This document shows positions 22,412-32,388 of a stretch of 64,000 nt of DNA, one piece after another; the first letter of the stretch is position 1; each line of letters opens with the position of its first letter. The DNA comes from Saccharina japonica (taxonomy: Eukaryota; Sar; Phaeophyceae; Laminariales; Laminariaceae). The notes beneath the pieces are model-generated. The model saw only the letters and a list, made by a program, of their open reading frames with translations, searched no databases and was not told where the DNA came from. The position numbers and the translations under genes are program-made. The stretch is from contig MEHQ01001370.1 in the NCBI GenBank assembly GCA_008828725.1, positions 1-64,000 on the forward strand, given 5' to 3'.

Positions 22412-22679
22412 ACGATGCTATCATTGTTGTTGTTGTTGTTTGTTGTTGTCTTCACATTAAACTCGTTTCAGTTGCTAATCCCTATAGTCTGATCTAGCAA
22501 GATCACAGCCCGTGGTCACAAAAGTGCTAGAGCCATCAGAGAATCCTAAAGAACACGCACACTTAGCAGGGAAAGGATACACAAGTCCGAAGAGGTACAC
22601 CTAAAATCCCTACAGCATGTTATGCGTGTCCAAAACTGAACTACACGCCCGCAATCTCCATTCGACTACAGCAGCATCG

Positions 22680-22810
22680 NNNNNNNNNNNNNNNNNNNNN
22701 NNNNNNNNNNNNNNNNNNNNNNNNNNNNNNNNNNNNNNNNNNNNNNNNNNNNNNNNNNNNNNNNNNNNNNNNNNNNNNNNNNNNNNNNNNNNNNNNNNNN
22801 NNNNNNNNNN
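22680..22810. other. Assembly gap (131 N)
   Basis: A run of undetermined bases between GCAGCATCG and TTTCTGTCACGC. A further single n is at 53517 in a C-rich stretch. Confidence 0.99.
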
Positions 22811-22979
22811 TTTCTGTCACGCTGATTGACTTGAAAACTGGGGCCACTTTTGTCACGCCTATTATCTTGAAAATCGGGAACACTTTTGGAATTTTGCTTT
22901 CTGAGTCTCCGGTCCCAAGGACCGGAGAATATAATATGTAGGTTTTTTTTTTAACATAAGGGAGGACAGGGGGAAAGTA

Positions 22980-23215
22980 AGAGCAGGGTGGAGACATAGA
23001 TAGGCTATCCCTTGCCAGGTTTGCCTAATGAACTGGTACTGAACTGGTTCTCGTTGGTACTCGCGTGTGTTTCTTTTGTAGAGATATGATGGAAGAAAAA
23101 CTGGTGTATTCCTTTTCGCGTGACGACAGACCGAAAGGCTGGAGGCTCGAGTTGCCTCGCCTGGCAAAACCCTGGTTTCCATCTAAAATTCGCCTCTCAA
23201 GTACTACAAATATTC
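22980..23215 (+). repeat. Direct repeat, left copy
   Basis: TTGCCAGGTTTGCCTA-TGAAC, CCTTTTCGCGTGACGACA, GCTGGAGGCTCGAGTT and CCCTGGTTTCCATCTAAAA match 27485-27680 in order. The copies are 4.3 kb apart, direct, with the pseudogene and the foldback between them. Confidence 0.7.
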
Positions 23216-24244
23216 AGGCATAGTTGTTACGCCCTTGACAGATGGTCGCACAGGCGGGCACAGGCAGCAGCATGCTGCCATGCTGGTGTTGGACAGATGA
23301 TAAACCACCGATGATAAAACCCAAGAAGATCGATGTTTTTGTAGAGGGGCCGCTTATTGGGCAATCAAACTTGCAGAACAATCGTAGACATCTGAGTCTA
23401 GAGGTGGGGGTGAGAGGAGTGAGAGAGTGGGGTAGGTCCGTGTTCTCTCTCCAGCTACCCGGGCTATGATCCGCTCGCTACAGTAACTAGGACCTCGTGA
23501 AAGGAAAAATCAACCCGGTGGGTTATGCCGCATACTGGTCGAAACTGTAAGTATCTACTCGTAGGACCTCGTGAAGAGAATAAAACAACCCGACAGGTTA
23601 TGCCGCATATTGATTGAAACGGTATCATAACACGCCGCGTTGATATAACTATCGTCGCTGGTGCTACGTACTGTTGTGCTCAACATGCTACTGGTGGTGG
23701 AACCAGTACAACCTATTGCTTCCCCCGGCTACAGCAGTACCAGTGCTATCTGTTGCTGTCCCCGGCTACAGCAGTAGTAGTATGGTGACACCTACTGCTG
23801 TATCCGGCTACAACAGTGGCGATGAACATTGATCAGAGATGTAGGTGTTCACGCCCTAATATCTTTAATAACAAAATACGGTCCCAATACCTGACCAGTG
23901 ACCTGGTAATTCCGTAATTGCCGGCCTTTCCACACCACTCAAAGCAGTACTCACTCTGATGAGCCGTATATATTATGCAGAAATATGGGAAATTCATGGA
24001 AACATTCGCCGATTCCACGAATTAGACCACGAATTAGTGAGTCGAAGATGTGGCTCCTCAAAACCTACACTCCCACACCTCTGAACGGCAAGGCTACGAG
24101 GCCGACAAGGAAAGCCAAGACATAAATCAAGGAAAGCCTACAATCATACGTAGGGGCAGGAAGAATTTGTCATCGAAAGCCATCGCCGTACCAACAGCAA
24201 GGAGGGGGGGGGGGTGTGACGACGAAAGCGCGAAAAAAGTTGGA

Positions 24245-24650
24245 ACCCAAAAGTCATGAAATACTGTGCCACAATGTGAGTACGGGCTGGTCCGTTTTAC
24301 ATAGATCGCCCCCGGGCTCCCGAGCGGGGAGAATGGGCAGACCGAAGAAGGACAGAACCTGAAATACTCCAAAACTCCACCTAAACCCGGCGCAGAAATT
24401 CAGAAAGAGTGTTCTGTGCCACAAATGAGTGGCCCGATTACCCAGACCAGCCCCGGCACTGAGTGGGGGGTGGTAGGCAGGACTAGATACGCAAGGATCA
24501 CCCCTAAATACGTCCCAGAAAAATTTGGAAAGCGTGTTCTGTGTCACGAATGAGTGGCCCGATTATCCAGACCAGCCCGGGGGGTAGGCCGGACGAAATA
24601 CGCCAGGACCGTCCCCAAATACGTCCCAGAAAATACCATAAAGCGCTAAG
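24245..24650 (+). repeat. ~140-bp tandem repeat, three copies
   Basis: TTCTGTGCCACAAATGAGTGG...CCCGATTACCCAGACCAGCC...TACGTCCCAGAAAA occurs three times with decreasing similarity. Confidence 0.7.
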
Positions 24651-24850
24651 GGAAATCCGACAAAAAACAAACCCCGGACCCGAAAGCTTGGAAAATGTCA
24701 AAGGAAAAGTACGAGACGCCCCCCCGAAATAATCCCAAATACCGGGAAAATAATCGGGTGTAGCGGAGATGCTAAAATTCAGGTATCCACGGCTGCGCGT
24801 CGAGATTCATGTATGTTACGCTGGACCCCCCGTGCAAACGTGGTAGCCAA

Positions 24851-25384
24851 TTACTCTTGTAGACACCAAAAACCTCGTACAGCTCCCGCTGAACTCGTGT
24901 ATCGCGCCGGAGAAAGAGGAAGCTTGATCGGGCCCGGGTCATCCAATCAGCATCCAACCAAATTATACACCCCATCCGTCGTTGCAGTCGCGCTGACTTT
25001 CCCAAGCCACCACAGACCGTCGTCGCTTTTGCACCAAAAGTGAGCCCCATTGAGAACCACACGGTGGGGATGTATCAGCGACGCCAACCGGCGTGCTGTA
25101 CGCAGTCGTACCCGGGAACCAGGAAACGCCCCCCCGTTACTCCTAGAAAGCTGGCGTTGTGCCGCGCCAATTCGCGTCCGACGGTACAAACAGGCGGTTG
25201 GTTTGGCGGCGCTGGTTCGGTGCGCCGGCCCAGTAGCGCAAACGTTTGCGGCGAGAGACATGAAGGTCCGTTTCCTATCCCCAGAATGGTCGCGAGAGAT
25301 TCCCGTCCAGTGCGTCTTGTGCATTATTACCACGATGACCCCACCTCGGCCCCGAAGCGATTGGTGTTCGGTAATCTTCTCCAC
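24851..25384 (-). pseudogene. Decayed WWLGKV / LDDPGPIK module, retroelement-like fragment
   Basis: The minus-strand frame reads ASLIHPHRVVLNGAHFWCKS, then DDGLWWLGKV, then YNLVGC. It hits a TGA at 24947-24949, then continues in the same frame with LDDPGPIKLPLSPARYTSSA and RGFWCLQE before TAA at 24851. The paired Trp (FW, WWLG, FWCLQ) and the charged spacing look like a small beta-barrel (tudor/PWWP/chromo-like) module. I associate this type of sequence with abundant brown-algal retroelement or lineage-specific proteins, from memory and not verified. The stop, the missing residues before LDDPG and the lack of flanking polymerase or integrase domains make it a fragment. Confidence 0.5.
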
Positions 25385-25429
25385 TTCGAGTCGTTGAAGA
25401 GGAGTCGAAAGGTCGTCTTGGGCGACGCG

Positions 25430-25500
25430 GTACAGGGGGGGAGGGGGGTGTACTCATCATGTTGTGCACGGCCGTAGTCGTATGAACATAGACGTGGTAC
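25430..25500 (-). repeat. R1 tail, inverted, with G-rich tract
   Basis: GGGGGGGAGGGGGGTGTACTC, then CATGTTGTGCACGGCCGTAG and CGTATGAACATAGACGTGG, mirror the 31060-31142 segment. Confidence 0.5.
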
Positions 25501-25623
25501 GGGGGGGAGGGTCTTGATGAAGCTGTTGAGGACATAGTGCGTCAACCCTCCGGGTAAATAATTTGACATGTCGCCACTGTCGTGGGGGGCACGGAGGCAC
25601 ATCACTCGATTTTTTCATGACTT

Positions 25624-27199
25624 TGTCCGCGACAGTGACCGCGATATTCCGCGGCATTCCGCGATATTCCGAGATATTCCGCGGTATGCTGCCGCGGCAT
25701 TTCGCGAGAGTGCTATCTTGCTACGGGACCGCGAGAGTACTATCTGCTACGGGACGTGCCACGGTTGTGTCCGTGGTAAGGTCCGCGGGAATGTCCACAA
25801 CACACCCCACGGCAAGAGCCACGACTAGACCCGCGGCAAGCCTCGATGCAAGTACCGCGGCAACACCCGTGGCTAGACCCGCGATAAGTCCCGCGACACG
25901 TCCCGTGGAAAGACCCGCGGTGGGAACCGCGGCAAGGCCCGCGGCAAGTACTGCGGGGCGAAACCCGCGACAAATATCGCGGCAGGGCCCGCGACAAGTC
26001 TTTATCCCACGGCAACATCCGCGGCACGTACCACGGACAGACCCGCGGCAGGCACACAGCGGCTCGACCCGTGGAAATACCAGCGGAGAGGACCACGGAA
26101 AGGACCGCAGGAAGGACGCGTGATACGATAGAAGTAGCCCTTCTTGGCTGTTTTTGTTTTAATGGCCGGGCTCCTTATACCGAACTCGTCGTCATGGCGT
26201 TGCAAGGCGTTGCAAGGTGTTCCATTCTATTCTTGGGCTATGGTACAGTAGTGTTCATCGTGTGTACTACTAATAGTAGTAGCACTTTTATTTCCATCCA
26301 AAAGCAATGTTTTTTTTACCACTGCAGGTATAGAGCTCCTTATTAAGTCACCACCCTCAGAAGGCAAAACTGGTGCACTTTAACCGTAGCATGCGTAAAA
26401 GGTCCGCAGAAAGGCCCACGGCAATTCCCGCGGCAGGTACCGCGGCAACGCCCGTGGCAAGCCCCACGGAAAGACCCTACCTGGCACCCTGTTCCCACTT
26501 GGTACTTTGGTCCCGCAGTGGGGCCATCCCATTTGATTTGGCACCCTGCTCCCACCCACAAGGTGCAGGAACGCAATCAGCCCTCCGCAGGGGGAGCCGC
26601 CCGAGGCCCACCTGGCACCCTACTCCCAATGGGCCTTGGCGTAGGTCTTTCCGTGGATCTTCCTGCGGGTGCTTCCGCGGATCTCGCCACGGTACCTGCC
26701 ACGGGTCTTTCCGCGGGCCTTAACTCGCTGCCTGCGACGGGTTTTTCCGTGGGTTTTTTCTCGGGCCATGCCGGGGTAACTGCCGCGCTGCCTTCCGCGG
26801 GTCTCGTCACGAGTCTGGCTGTGGTAAATGATGCGGTAAATGCCGTGGGCCTTTCCGCACGTCTTTTCGCGGGTATTACCGCGGGCCTTGCTGCGGTGCT
26901 TGCCGCGGTACCTCCCGCGATTAAACACCCGGGCGTTTCCGTGAATCTTTCCACGGAACTTTCTGCGGAACCTTCCACGGTGCATTCCACGGTTGATGCC
27001 GCGGTGCTTACCACGGTTGTTGTCGCGGTGCCTGACGCGGGCGCTGCCGGGGTGCTTACTGTGGAGTGCCGTGGTTGACCGCGGGCCTTACCGTGACATG
27101 CCGCGGACCTTTCCGTGAAGCTTGCCGTGAGCGTTGTCACGGCATGGTCCGTGGTATGCCGCGGCATATCACGGCAGTACCCGCGGAATGCCGCGAAAA
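25624..27199. repeat. GC-rich foldback: inverted arrays of 12-bp CCGCGG units
   Basis: The left arm (25624-26108 and 26398-26480) is built of 12-bp units like CCGCGGCAAGAC; the right arm (26633-27199) has the same unit reversed (CTTGCCGCGG). A ~150-bp centre with three TGGCACCCTGYTCCCA motifs separates them (26480-26632). The MITE at 26115-26397 interrupts the left arm. The long open frames in all registers here follow from the 12-bp (four-codon) period and are not genes. Confidence 0.8.
26115..26397 (+). mobile_element. MITE family M1 copy inside the GC-rich foldback
   Basis: Ends GACGCGTGATACGATAGAAGT and ACCGTAGCATGCGT; internal blocks are TGGCCGGGCTCCTTATACC, GGTATAGAGCTCCTTATTAAG and CACCCTCAGAAGGCAAAA. 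It interrupts the 12-bp CCGCGG-type array. Confidence 0.8.
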
Positions 27200-27484
27200 A
27201 AAAACAATGTACACCCCCCCATGAGGGTTGGCACAGGGCTTTGCAGCGTCGTACCGACACGCGTCGGCGAGCATCGGCGCCGGGAATGTCTGAAAATATG
27301 ATCCAATTACAGGAGCTTAAGGGAGAAGCAGGCCCTTCCCTCTCTCGAGTCTCCGTCGTGGCTGTGTAGGGAAATGCAAGCAAAAACATACTTAAGAAAG
27401 GCAAATGACCAAGACGCGAGTACAACGCCTATCAAACAAAAGCTAAAGTCCTGCCGACGACGCCATGCGTAGTAAGATCAGTGT

Positions 27485-27680
27485 GGGACACAGCGTACCC
27501 GTTGCCAGGTTTGCCTATTGAACAGGGTACTCGTTGGTACTCACGTACGTTGCTTGCTTAGAGATAGAAGAATAGCAGGTGCATTCCTTTTCGCGTGATG
27601 ACAAACTGAAATGCTGGAGGCTCGAGTTTGGAAACCCCTGGTTTCCCATCTAAAACACGCCTCCCAAGTAATATCGTCCG
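27485..27680 (+). repeat. Direct repeat, right copy
   Basis: Counterpart of 22980-23215. No TG...CA ends, primer-binding site or polypurine tract was recognised, so LTR status is unsupported. Confidence 0.68.
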
Positions 27681-29336
27681 TCCGATCAACTTTTCACTCT
27701 AGATTTGACTGCTAGATTTTACCCCCTTTTACCTCGCGCAATTTTTAGAATTGACAGGTGAAACAAAGTCGGCATGGACCGGGCGACCGAGAGGAATCCA
27801 AATCCGGCCTCAAAATTAATTTCGGAGGTCATAGTGTAGTGTTTTCAAAAACAATGTTGGTCCGAATTTACCCTGAATAATTGACCCGAAATGCCCCCTA
27901 CTAACGTTGTTACTCCTGCCCAAGTCTCGTTGTATCGATAGTGGCAAGTGGCAACACGGAGAACTTGATTACGCCGCCTCATCTGTTTTTGTTTTTTGCT
28001 GCACGTGTGACTAGCCGCTGAGCGAACAGACATGTAGACTGCTGCTGTAGTTCTGTTGTGGTATGTGTATATCCTACGTGTGTGTGTGTAGATTGTTGTT
28101 CTGGTGTACGAGATGTACTACATTAGTAGTAGTAGTGTATTGGGAGTGGGTGGGGAGTGGGTTCAACTCGGGATGCCCATCTTTGGAACGAGATACTTCT
28201 GACACCACGGAGTTCTTTTGACCACGAGAAAACCATACCAGGTGTCTGGTAGATGATACGAAAGTTTTCAGTTCAGGGGTACGCCCGATCAACTTCGCTG
28301 TGTAAAGCTACGCAAGAATATCCCGTCGAAATTACGTTTTATAGCCGATTTCAACGCCAGGAGTGGTTGAAGAAAAATAAAAGATGTGTCCACGCATTTC
28401 CTTGGCTGAGATCTGTTGAACCCCTTGAGAACCGGTCCCCCGTTTTTGGGGACAAACTACTTGGAATTAGAGTGCGGTACGTTTTTTTCATTTCTGAATG
28501 AGAACCGGTCCCCCGTTTTTGGGGACAAACTGCTCGGAATTAGAGTGCGGCACGTTTTTTCAGTTCTGAATGGGTTAATTCCACTATCGGAAAAAAGAGA
28601 CGATCCCCCATGCCACCATAGAAAAACTGAATACTACACATTTCTCAGAAAAAGTGTAATCGCTACGACGTACGAACCTGGTATTTTCTTTGAGCCCGAT
28701 GGGAAGTATAAAACAAAATAATCGGGCCATCTTAGTCGCCCAGTTCAGGGCTTTTCCAGGGGGGTGGTATATGCCATGATATGCGGGTGTACGTCAGACC
28801 TCTATTAATAGAACAACTCGAACTCTGAAACTTCACAAAATTAAGAAACACATAATAATCGGATTATCCACATCATCATCCAAGCAGTATGATACCAGTA
28901 CATTTTTCCAAGAAAAGGCACAACCGAAACAATCGTACTTGCTGGCTCTTATCGCTACTACTACTGCTGCTGCTGTACCGGGACTATAAGGATGGGTAAA
29001 ATGGACCCATATATCCACATCGCTCCTGATATTAGTGCACAATGTCGTGAGTACAAAAAAACATGGGTTTTCGGCGACATCGACGGCTGGCGGCGTGGTC
29101 GCCGTCGCAATGAATAGCTGTAGTGTCGCTCGTCGAGAGTCGCATTTTCCGATGGAATACGAACTCACTTGTTACTACTACTGCAACTAACTGTAGAGTT
29201 TTACTCATCATGGGATTAGGAAAATACGGCAAACAGTACTCGTAAAAAAGCCCCCTATTCTTCACAAACCCTTCCGGAACAGGTAGTACACACTACCTCG
29301 AAGTATGGTATTAATAGTGTAACTATCGATTCAGGG
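27681..29336. other. Intergenic, only the M3 pair recognised
   Basis: Outside 28416-28578 there is no tandem array, TIR pair or exon module. The 111-codon minus ORF at 28833-29168 has no recognisable motif. Confidence 0.45.
28416..28578. mobile_element. TTAA-bounded element M3, tandem pair
   Basis: GAACCCCTTGAGAACCGGTCC and AGTTCTGAATGGGTTAA ends enclose two units of GTCCCCCGTTTTTGGGGACAA...ACGTTTTTTCA (28436-28500 and 28502-28568). The ends start CCC next to TTAA, as in piggyBac-type elements (family knowledge). Confidence 0.6.
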
Positions 29337-29526
29337 TATACCACCACCATAGATAGGGGTATTCTACGGCAAAGGGTATATATAGCACCATAGATAGGGG
29401 CATTCTACGGCAAAGGGTATATATAGCACCATAGATAGGGGCATTCTACGGCAAAGGGTATATATAGCACCATAGATAGGGGCATTCTACGGCAAAGGGT
29501 ATATATAGCACCATAGATAGGGGCAT
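29337..29526. repeat. 41-bp tandem repeat, ~4.5 copies
   Basis: Units of CACCATAGATAGGGGCATTC plus TACGGCAAAGGGTATATATAG are nearly identical. No spacers vary, so it is not a CRISPR array. Confidence 0.85.
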
Positions 29527-29677
29527 GTTTTGTTTCTGAGGGTGGTGGTCACTTGAGGATCGTGTGCTCCTGGTGGGGTTGGGTCCTCCGTGTCGTTTTC
29601 CTCATCTCCTGCGATGCCCGCCCAGCCACCCAACCCCGGCTCTTCGGCCAACACTGCTTGCGGCCATGCCCTTCCTC

Positions 29678-30385
29678 GACCCGTGCTACGATAGAGGTAT
29701 AGGGTATTGTATACCGTTTTTTGGCTGAAAATGTTTTCTGAAGGATCGGGCTCCTTACCTTAACCCAAAATCATCGGACTTTCACTCTTCTTGAGTCTTG
29801 CTTTTTGTTTCACTGTATTCTTAGTCTGTTCGTATACGTCTCGCTGTCGAGCGTGTCCCTTGCTGCCCCACGTGCCTATATCATGAGTCGTCAAGGAGGA
29901 GTAGTAGATATTGTACACTCGTACACCCACAAATGCCGAACACACACCAGGGTGGGTCAATACCGTCTTGCCAGAGAGATCTCACCACATAAACCACACA
30001 CAGGAGGTAAGCCGCACCAGGATTGTCACCGGCTGCACCCCTCACATATATATGAGCAGTATCATTGTATCAAAGCCCGGGTCGTATCATTATCATCGGC
30101 GACTGCTCCCACGAGGAACAGCTTCACGCGAGGCATCCATCATCTCAGATCATAATGCCTCGCCACACCATATAAAACCCAGATCTCCGTAGACCAGTAT
30201 GAAACCCCCACACATCGACCAACCGCATACCACAAACATAGTCCATGAGATTGTCCGATCGGGTATCGAGGCATTTTTATTTTTCTCCGAGAACCTTTTT
30301 TTGGGTGAGGTACCGAGCTCCTCAAGTGACAAAGCCTCAGAAAAGAAACATGGTGCATCACCTCTACCTTAAGCTAGCATGCGTC
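29678..30385 (+). mobile_element. MITE family M1, 708-bp copy with foreign centre
   Basis: TIRs GACCCGTGCTACGATAGAGGT and CACCTCTACC-TTAAGCTAGCATGCGTC. Both ends match M1, but ~450 bp of unrelated sequence sits between the CTTTCACTCTTCTTGAG and GATCGGGTATCGAGGCA blocks. Confidence 0.72.
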
Positions 30386-31059
30386 CCTCATCGTCTGCAA
30401 CTACGGTAGGCCAACACACAAGGCCGTTACATTGACAACGTTTGACGCCGACGCTATGATCAACGTCATCCACCTACTAACTGGCTATACCCGACCATCG
30501 CATACGCCGGGGCCTGTCGCCCAACGTGTCTGTAGCCGACAATTGCATACGTCGGGGCCTGTCGCCCAAACGTGTCTGTCTCCGTTCCAGATAACGGTCG
30601 AGGTATGCCGCATTAAGGGTGTTTGCCGAGGGTACTCCCAAGACTTTGGCTGCCCCCCCCCACCTCCCCCCCCTTAACACGAGCTGGGGAGTCGCCCGCC
30701 AGTCGTGATGCTTTCACCGAATGTTTTTATTTATAGCTCCCTGATACGTACGAAGAAAAAGTGTGTATACTGTACACACCATCCGCGATAACGCGCAACT
30801 CTTCAATGATACAATACGTAGCGAGTCCGAAAGCAACGACGGACATTCAAAAGCGTCGAGCGTCTCAACCTCCGAACTGGAGCACCGCCGGGAAAGACGG
30901 TAGGACACGAGGGGAGAAATGCCCGAAGACAAAACGGACATTCAAGCAGGATCAAGACGCTAGAGCCACCGCCTAGCTAGGTTATCGCAAGGGATAATAA
31001 ACGTGACCGTTGAAGCTAAGTGTAGACCCACTACAGTACGTACCCCGTGTGCTGTTGTA
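30386..31059. other. Intergenic, no gene seen
   Basis: A short direct duplication CATACGCCGGGGCCTGTCGC / CATACGTCGGGGCCTGTCGC lies at 30499 and 30547. Nothing else is supported. Confidence 0.5.
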
Positions 31060-31105
31060 TACGTGTATATGGTCATATGACTACGGCCGTGCACGACATG
31101 AGTAC

Positions 31106-31142
<37 letters not shown>
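31060..31142 (+). repeat. R1 tail with 36-nt poly-C tract
   Basis: GTGTATATGGTCATATGACT and CGGCCGTGCACGACATGAGT match the R1 end; they run into an uninterrupted poly-C from 31107 to 31142. The inverted version at 25430-25500 has the same order with poly-G. Confidence 0.6.
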
Positions 31143-31144
<2 letters not shown>

Positions 31145-31770
31145 CGTCTGCGTTACTGCTGCACGCTACTGGCTGCAGCACTGTTGTTACGTAGGAGGAG
31201 TACTGTCTGTGTCCAACGACACCATCCCTTGTCGGACACGACGTGCAATTGCATCTTGTTTGAAGTGCTGCCGGCATCTACAGAGTAGCGAATGTGATAA
31301 CTACTGTAGAATACTTTGATTGATACATATAAACAGCCCTCAGAAGTGGAAGCACAGAAACAAATAAAATACCGAGTTCGTATGGTACGTATCCACCATT
31401 GATTGTTATGGGAGGCATAACTATTTTGCATGATGGTATATACGCAATTACGTGGACACGACCTAGTGCACGCCCCCCCCCACCAAAAAAACAAAACAAA
31501 AACCGCATGGTGCGTGCGACAGAGAAGCGATACATGGTGAACTACTACTGCACGTACGGGCGTGCAATCTAGGTCTACACATGCAACAGCCGACACCGCC
31601 CCCAGCGTCTGCACTGTCACCGCTACATTCTACTGGCTACAGCTTTAGCGTCTGGCTACAGCGTTAGCGTCTGGAGTGTTGTCTGCACCCAGTCAGCACC
31701 ACCATCATTATTGCCGGACACGAATATAGCACAGTTACACTCTGTCTGAAGTGCTGTCGGTATCTACTAA
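31143..31770 (+). repeat. Diverged direct duplication
   Basis: GCGTCTGCGTTACTGCTGCA...GTTGTTACG...CGGACACGACG...TGAAGTGCTGCCGGCATCTAC (31143-31280) resembles 31603-31765. Both ends are marked by GAAGTGCTG-CGG-ATCTAC. Confidence 0.55.
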
Positions 31771-32295
31771 CTGTCGGTATCTACTAAATCAAGAGCGAAA
31801 GCGATGAAAAAAAAAAAAAACAACAACAACAACAACCAAGGAATGCACGAACAAACGATTGGATGTGTACTACGAAACAGTACAGCACCGTGTGTGTGGT
31901 GGAATGCATACAGGCAAGAAGGCGAAGACAAAAAAAAAACTCCATGACACACACAGTAGTACGTATTAATAGTAGTTCTCTAAAGAAAAAAATAGACTAT
32001 TAATAGCATATTCAAATTTGAGCGGCGGCCGTCCTGCCATGCGACATAGTTTGGGGTCTCCACGTGAGAGGCCGAGAAAGCTACAAGGTTGCCATTTTAG
32101 ATAAAAAAAACAACCACCGTTAAAATACGTTTTTGTGACTACATTTCTACCCACATATCGTAGCGTGACTGTGTTGAACGCAGCGGTACCACATTGGTCA
32201 CTCGCAGATACGAACTACGCGTACAGGGCAACAGTACGTACGTATCTCTTGAGAAAAGCAACCTTTACTCTCGATGGGGAGCACGTTTGTTTCCT

Positions 32296-32388
32296 CTAGG
32301 CGAACTTGTCAACGCAGACGTCCTCCCCAGGATACCCAACCAGCGTTGCCCCTTCCTCGACGTAACCGACAGTGCATGCAGGCACCGA
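32296..32388 (-). CDS. Gene B exon 14: Cys-containing C-cap and stop
   Basis: A 93-nt phase-0 exon with acceptor GTCAG. It reads SVPACTVGYVEEGATLVGYP then GEDVCVDKFA and TAG. Differences from the A copy are mainly conservative (Y/F, A/S, E/D). Confidence 0.87.
   Translation of the reverse strand, partial: SVPACTVGYVEEGATLVGYPGEDVCVDKFA

Noticed and set aside
26577..27425. 282-codon minus ORF and several 118-186-codon ORFs on both strands
   Set aside because: They arise from the 12-bp period of the CCGCGG foldback: all frames stay open and the peptides are monotonous Ala/Arg/Gly/Thr repeats.
29337..29526. Possible CRISPR array (41-bp repeats)
   Set aside because: Units are contiguous with no variable spacers, and the genome is eukaryotic.
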